Below are positions 15,760-18,861 of a stretch of 18,861 bases of DNA, one piece after another. The DNA lies in NCBI GenBank assembly GCA_040255925.1, contig JBDZVX010000050.1, forward strand, positions 1-18,861, written 5' to 3'. A program made the translations under genes and the position numbers. The notes under the pieces are model-generated. The model had not been told where the DNA came from, did not search any database, and saw nothing but the letters and a program-made list of their open reading frames with translations. Origin of the DNA: Nitrolancea sp040255925. Its GTDB lineage: Bacteria; Chloroflexota; Chloroflexia; Thermomicrobiales; Thermomicrobiaceae. The number at the start of each line of letters is the position of its first letter. Position 1 is the stretch's first letter.

Positions 15760-16869
15760 TTAGGTTGGCTCCCGGGAGCTTGGCTGCCGGCCATGGGTGA
15801 TCGCGCCGCGGACGATCGATGCCGCGATCCGCCGTGCCCGCCTGCGCTCGGTTTCCCGTGGCTGGTGGACCTCCACCTGAGGTACCGGCTCGGTCACGTA
15901 CAACGCATCCAGGAGCACCTGAATGATCACGACGACCGGCACCGCCAACAGTGCGCCGAGCAACCCGTAGACTGTACCGCCGATAAAGAGGGCAATGATG
16001 ACCAAAACCGGTTGTAAGCCGATCATTCGCCCCATAATCGCCGGCGCCAGGATGTGGGCCTCAATGTTGGTCACGATCAGGTACCAAATGATGACCGCCG
16101 GGACCAGCCAGGGGTTGACCGTCAATGCCACCAGCGAGGCCAGGGTTACCGTCACGAGGCCACCGACGTAGGGGATCACCTCAACGACCGCGCCGAGCAG
16201 CCCGATCGACAGCGCGTAGGGAAGTCCCATCACCAGCATTCCGGCCGTCATCGCGGCGCCGAATACGAAGGCGATCAGCAACTGCGCGCGCAGCCATTCG
16301 CCGAGGCGTATCGCAATGGTGTGTCCGATCGCGAGGACACGCGCCCGGTGTCGCGCCGGCACCAAGCGCCGGACCATGCGTTCGGTCATCCCAACGTCGA
16401 CGGCGAGGAAGTAGGAGATGACCGCGGTAACGACGACGGTGATCAAGACTTCTCCGGTCCTCAGCGCGATCGAGCTGGCACGCAGCAGAATGCTACTGAG
16501 GCGGCTGGTAATGGCTTCGCCGGTGAAGAGGTTTGGGATTTCGAATGGCAGGTTCATCTGGCGTAGCTCTGCCGCGTAGGCCGGGAGCGCGACGGCAAGC
16601 TGATCGACTTCGTTGACGATGAGCGGAATCAGGAGCGCCATGGCGCCGATGAAGACGATGACGACCACAAGATAGACCATGAGGATCGCGAGCCCGCGCG
16701 GGATACCGACGGCATGAAGCCGCGTAGCCAGCGGGGCTACGGCTACGGCGAGCAGGATGGCGAGGAACAGCACGACAACGATCGTGCTGAACTCAACGGC
16801 GAGCCAGAGCAACGCCACCGTGAGTACCGCGGCGACCGCTGCCCGGCTGGAGATGCGAATAACGATCAT
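15760..16869 (-). CDS. AI-2E family (PerM/YdiK-like) membrane transporter
   Basis: 369 residues with seven or eight predicted membrane helices: two near the N-terminus (about 10-48), one around 58-85, one near 140-155, and a group from about 195 to 320, with a basic cytoplasmic C-terminal tail (RETERRRARRIAAS). The conserved VVEVIPYVGG and the ILAPAIMGR to GLLGALLAVPVVVI region identify the family. Members are linked to autoinducer-2 export, Na+/H+ antiport or other solute efflux, so the substrate is open. It is convergent with the regulator gene. A perfect 12-bp palindrome (15768-15779) lies inside its last codons. The ribosome-binding site before ATG 16869 is weak. Confidence 0.88.
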   Translation of the reverse strand: MIVIRISSRAAVAAVLTVALLWLAVEFSTIVVVLFLAILLAVAVAPLATRLHAVGIPRGLAILMVYLVVVIVFIGAMALLIPLIVNEVDQLAVALPAYAAELRQMNLPFEIPNLFTGEAITSRLSSILLRASSIALRTGEVLITVVVTAVISYFLAVDVGMTERMVRRLVPARHRARVLAIGHTIAIRLGEWLRAQLLIAFVFGAAMTAGMLVMGLPYALSIGLLGAVVEVIPYVGGLVTVTLASLVALTVNPWLVPAVIIWYLIVTNIEAHILAPAIMGRMIGLQPVLVIIALFIGGTVYGLLGALLAVPVVVIIQVLLDALYVTEPVPQVEVHQPRETERRRARRIAASIVRGAITHGRQPSSREPT

Positions 16870-17065
16870 GAGATTTAGCCTGTTCGCCTAGGACTGCCAC
16901 GCTCCGTCGTGTCCAGGATTGACGCGGAATCCGTGCCCCGATTTACCGTTGCTGTTTGGCTAGGACCGGCTTGCACTGTCCCAGCCCATGCCCACGGCGT
17001 GCCCATGGGAATGAGCGAGCCACTGCGGATTTCCTGATTCCCGGTAGGCGGGAAAGCATCATTAA

Positions 17066-17108
17066 TTGACAGCGAGGCGCTCTAAAGCAACTAGTCAACT
17101 ACTTGACA
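17066..17108. promoter_or_regulatory. TTGAC half-sites overlapping the -35
   Basis: TTGACA at 17066-17071, GTCAA at 17094-17098 and TTGACA at 17103-17108. The last two form an inverted repeat (GTCAA, 4 bases, TTGAC) that includes the -35 of the promoter; a dimeric regulator bound here would block RNA polymerase. The protein that might bind is unknown. Confidence 0.4.
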
Positions 17109-17131
17109 TCCTTACTTTGAAACGATAGAAT
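17103..17131 (+). promoter_or_regulatory. Near-consensus sigma70 promoter of the secreted-protein pair
   Basis: Perfect -35 TTGACA (17103-17108), 17-bp spacer, -10 TAGAAT (17126-17131; five of six matches). Start of transcription is expected near 17138, giving a leader of about 100 bases before GTG 17237. It is the best promoter in the window. Confidence 0.8.
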
Positions 17132-17165
17132 GTATCTATTTTCCTCCTGACAAAGTGGTGAGCGC

Positions 17166-17193
17166 ACTGCACGCTTTAGTCAGCGTTAGCAGT
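17166..17193 (+). promoter_or_regulatory. Hairpin in the 5' leader of the secreted-protein pair
   Basis: ACTGC+ACGCT (17166-17175) pairs with AGCGT (17182-17186) and GCAGT (17189-17193), with a 6-base loop and a 2-base bulge: ten base pairs in all. It lies between the promoter and the ribosome-binding site. It is followed by TTCTTG, not a full T-tract, so mRNA stabilisation or attenuation are both possible. Confidence 0.45.
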
Positions 17194-17236
17194 TCTTGTG
17201 GCTCAACATGAAAAGAAGTGCAAGGGGAGGTGGGGA

Positions 17237-18028
17237 GTGACGCGCTCTGACAGGAAGCTCTGCGCCTGGTCCGCTTGGCGGAATAGCATGCTGACGCACA
17301 GGCATGCTACCGCGTATTTTCCTAGCCGCTGGCATTACGGACTCGTGGCAGTCCTTGTGCTTTCGCTACTACTCGGTATAGGAGCGGCGAACCCGAACCC
17401 ATCTAAGGCCGCAGGCTCATGGCGTGGGCGAGTGGTAGGGCCAGTGGCGAACTACGGGGCTTGGGGTACAATCGGAACCACTCAACCAAATGTTCCCGCC
17501 GGACAAGGCAACCGCGCGTTCGAGTTTATTATGTCTTATAATGTAGACGGCGCCGGAAAACAGCATTTTGTGCAGACTGGGTGGGTCAAGAACCCCACAT
17601 CCTGCGGATCGGCTACGACAGTCTTCTGGGAATACTATAATGGATCAACCTACACGAACGGCTGTGGGATGTACTTCCCGACTGGCGATAACGACTATGC
17701 GGTCCGGTACGACCCCAGCAACGGCTATTGGTGTCATGATTTCAACGGCAACTGCATCAAATCAGAACACTCTTCCCTTCCGGGACTCACAACCTCCTAC
17801 TACCTCGCTGCCTACGGTGAGACCAATGATCCCTCTGTCCAAATGGGCGGGGCTTCGCAAAGTACGGCCATCTACCTCACCAATCTTCGGTACTTTGACA
17901 CCGCCAATAACACACAATGGATCACGAGTACGGGTGCATCCTATGGGAGTTGTGCCAGCCCGTGTCCGTATGGATTCAATTGGGGTACGGCTGCATGCGT
18001 CCTCTACACCTACAATTGGACGTACTAG
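17237..18028 (+). CDS. Secreted, cysteine- and aromatic-rich protein of unknown function
   Basis: 263 residues from GTG 17237, chosen for GGGGAGG six bases upstream; ATG 17288 would give a more usual short signal-peptide n-region, and GTG 17198 is a longer option. A hydrophobic segment (34-50, YGLVAVLVLSLLLGIGA) followed by small residues indicates a signal peptide cut near 52-60. The mature part is rich in Tyr, Trp, Gly, Asn and Thr and has seven cysteines (123, 143, 166, 173, 239, 243, 254), suggesting extracellular disulfides. Predicted mostly beta. Repeated aromatic phrases such as GWVKNP, VFWEYYNG and GYWCHDFNG suggest a carbohydrate- or surface-binding beta sandwich, but I recognise no family. 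Base composition is lower in GC than neighbouring genes. No PEP-CTERM or LPXTG signal. Followed 18 bp later by the membrane-anchored partner. Confidence 0.75.
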   Translation: MTRSDRKLCAWSAWRNSMLTHRHATAYFPSRWHYGLVAVLVLSLLLGIGAANPNPSKAAGSWRGRVVGPVANYGAWGTIGTTQPNVPAGQGNRAFEFIMSYNVDGAGKQHFVQTGWVKNPTSCGSATTVFWEYYNGSTYTNGCGMYFPTGDNDYAVRYDPSNGYWCHDFNGNCIKSEHSSLPGLTTSYYLAAYGETNDPSVQMGGASQSTAIYLTNLRYFDTANNTQWITSTGASYGSCASPCPYGFNWGTAACVLYTYNWTY

Positions 18029-18046
18029 CTCACGGAGGAGATCAGC

Positions 18047-18670
18047 ATGCGACAGAAACGATTCTTGCACGCGTCGTTGGTTGAATCGACCCTCCTCGGC
18101 TTGATCGTCCTCATCCTCGTTGGGGCAGGTATCGTCATGCAGCTCAACGGGAAGGAAGATGCAGCCCTCGGGGCTGACACGGCTCCATCGGCCTTGCCCT
18201 CACCAGTAGCCACACCTGCTGTCGGTGAGGTCATCCCCTTACCTGCCAGTACGCCGGGAGGGCTGACCTTGGTTCAAACCGATAAGGTTCCTGCCTTCTC
18301 CCAGCAAGAGGCGATGCAGATCGTGCACGACTTCGGCATTCCCTTTGCCCTGGGCGGTGACTGGGAAGGCTTGCAGGTCACGGTATCAGCGGCCTATGGT
18401 CTCGGGACCTTCGGTCATCCAGGCCCACCTGGTATGCCTTGGGTAGGACTGCAGCATGTGCCACTGAAAGGAACAGACGTAGTCTTAGACCACATTGAGA
18501 ACCGCCCGATGTGGATACTCGACTACGGTAACGTCCGTGCCGGAGGAAGCCAAGCTGAGTTCCGGCACGCCGTCTATGCCGTGGATGAGGAGACGCGGTC
18601 GGTCTTGACGATTTGGTTCTATGACGTGATCGAATCAACGATTGAAACTCCCGTGGTGCCGGGCAATTAG
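18047..18670 (+). CDS. Membrane-anchored protein with a PepSY-like extracellular domain
   Basis: 207 residues starting at ATG 18047 behind GGAGGAG. One transmembrane helix (about 12-32) with basic residues before it gives an N-in anchor; there is no lipobox. Residues about 44-72 form a Pro/Ala/Ser/Thr-rich spacer. The outer domain begins with FSQQEAMQIVHDFGIPF and ends with MWILDYGNV, HAVYAVDEETRSVLTIWFYD; this helix-then-strand order with a (H)A(V)Y(A)VD(E)ETxxV closing strand resembles PepSY/YpeB-type domains, some of which modulate or inhibit secreted enzymes. The resemblance is by eye only. It sits 18 bp after the secreted protein and before a terminator, so the two are very likely cotranscribed and may act together outside the cell. 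Confidence 0.75.
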   Translation: MRQKRFLHASLVESTLLGLIVLILVGAGIVMQLNGKEDAALGADTAPSALPSPVATPAVGEVIPLPASTPGGLTLVQTDKVPAFSQQEAMQIVHDFGIPFALGGDWEGLQVTVSAAYGLGTFGHPGPPGMPWVGLQHVPLKGTDVVLDHIENRPMWILDYGNVRAGGSQAEFRHAVYAVDEETRSVLTIWFYDVIESTIETPVVPGN

Positions 18671-18694
18671 CTCGGTCACTTCTTAACGCGCCTG

Positions 18695-18729
18695 AGAAAC
18701 GCGGCGAGGGTAGATCCCTCGCCGTTTCT
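18695..18729 (+). terminator. Rho-independent terminator after the secreted-protein pair
   Basis: Nine-base-pair GC-rich stem CGGCGAGGG/CCCTCGCCG (18702-18724) with a TAGAT loop, followed by TTTCT; the preceding AGAAA pairs with it across a 2-base bulge. It starts 25 bases past the stop at 18670. The A-tract on the other side means it could also end minus-strand transcripts. Confidence 0.8.
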
Positions 18730-18861
18730 GGTCTGGCGACGCATCCTGGTAATAGTTGTTTGACTTGACCGCTGTTGAGGACGGCCGCCGCTCCGTCGTG
18801 GGGCGTGACCCTAGCGTGTCGTCGATGTTGTCACGCAATCTCTCGGCCAGTGAACCTTCAG
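18730..18861. other. Right-edge region, no supported gene
   Basis: No start codon with a ribosome-binding site is seen. On the minus strand one frame is open from the window edge to a TAA at 18683-18685 (about 58 codons, opening EGSLAERLRDNIDDTLG). The first half has plausible codon use, but the frame runs through the terminator hairpin, so it is at best the end of a gene lying to the right. Confidence 0.3.

Larger units (their letters stand above)
16870..17236. other. Long divergent intergenic region with regulatory structure
   Basis: 367 bases without a supportable gene between the transporter and the secreted protein. The left half is GC-rich and holds the inverted arms CCCATG and CATGGG around 16985-17009 and a 6-bp hairpin with a 5-base loop (17038-17054, TTCCCG/CGGGAA). 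The right half, from about 17060, is clearly AT-richer than the rest of the window and contains the promoter, half-sites and leader hairpin listed separately. I did not find a convincing promoter for the transporter on the minus strand. Confidence 0.6.

Noticed and set aside
15768..15779. Perfect 12-bp palindrome between the convergent regulator and transporter genes, as a terminator
   Set aside because: No T-tract on either strand and no loop; it falls inside the last codons of the transporter.
16985..17009. CCCATG...CATGGG inverted repeat as an operator
   Set aside because: Only six-base arms, 13 bases apart, in GC-rich sequence with no promoter element next to it; chance is a fair explanation.
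17237..18670. PEP-CTERM or LPXTG sorting signals linking the secreted pair to an exosortase/sortase
   Set aside because: Neither C-terminus has the motif, hydrophobic helix or basic tail needed.
1..18861. CRISPR array, tRNA/rRNA gene, insertion sequence or attachment site
   Set aside because: No regularly spaced repeats, cloverleaf, transposase or paired terminal repeats were found on either strand by eye.

Overview
The window is a GC-rich, densely packed bacterial chromosome segment. Gene content and style (t6A genes tsaE-tsaB-rimI-tsaD in a row, a HelY/Ski2-type DEVH helicase, GTG starts, short overlaps) fit a high-GC Gram-positive-like or Chloroflexota (Thermomicrobia-like) organism. That placement is an inference from style, not from a marker phylogeny.

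From left to right: a truncated minus-strand gene at the left edge (1-65), whose 22 visible residues resemble the start of the histone-deacetylase/AcuC family, has a good promoter directly in front of it. Next is a compact minus-strand cassette, transcribed right to left: tandem-GNAT protein, acyl carrier protein, AMP-forming ligase, type III PLP decarboxylase (4391 to 172). Its genes abut or overlap, and the set resembles both exosortase-A-associated ligase/decarboxylase/ACP sets and the butirosin BtrJ-BtrI-BtrK chemistry. It is the best candidate for an undescribed pathway. Upstream on the same strand lie an inositol-monophosphatase-type enzyme, tsaD, rimI, tsaB, tsaE (tRNA t6A synthesis), thiL and a GT4 glycosyltransferase. 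Most gaps here are short, so these may be one or a few long operons; weak extended -10 promoters are visible before the glycosyltransferase and before tsaE.

From 11000 to 11664 is a minus-strand HigB/HigA-type toxin-antitoxin pair with its own leaderless-looking promoter and an inverted-repeat operator. Divergent from it, on the plus strand, are a 956-aa Ski2/HelY-like helicase, a YjbQ-family protein and a ClgR-like XRE regulator that overlaps yjbQ by 8 bp. A convergent AI-2E/PerM-type membrane transporter follows on the minus strand.

The right end (16870-18729) looks different: a long, AT-richer intergenic region with a near-consensus promoter (TTGACA-17-TAGAAT), TTGAC half-sites and a 5'-UTR hairpin drives two secreted or membrane-anchored proteins of unknown function, closed by a clear hairpin terminator. 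No tRNA, rRNA, CRISPR array or insertion sequence was seen. Protein calls rest on motif reading; no database search was run.
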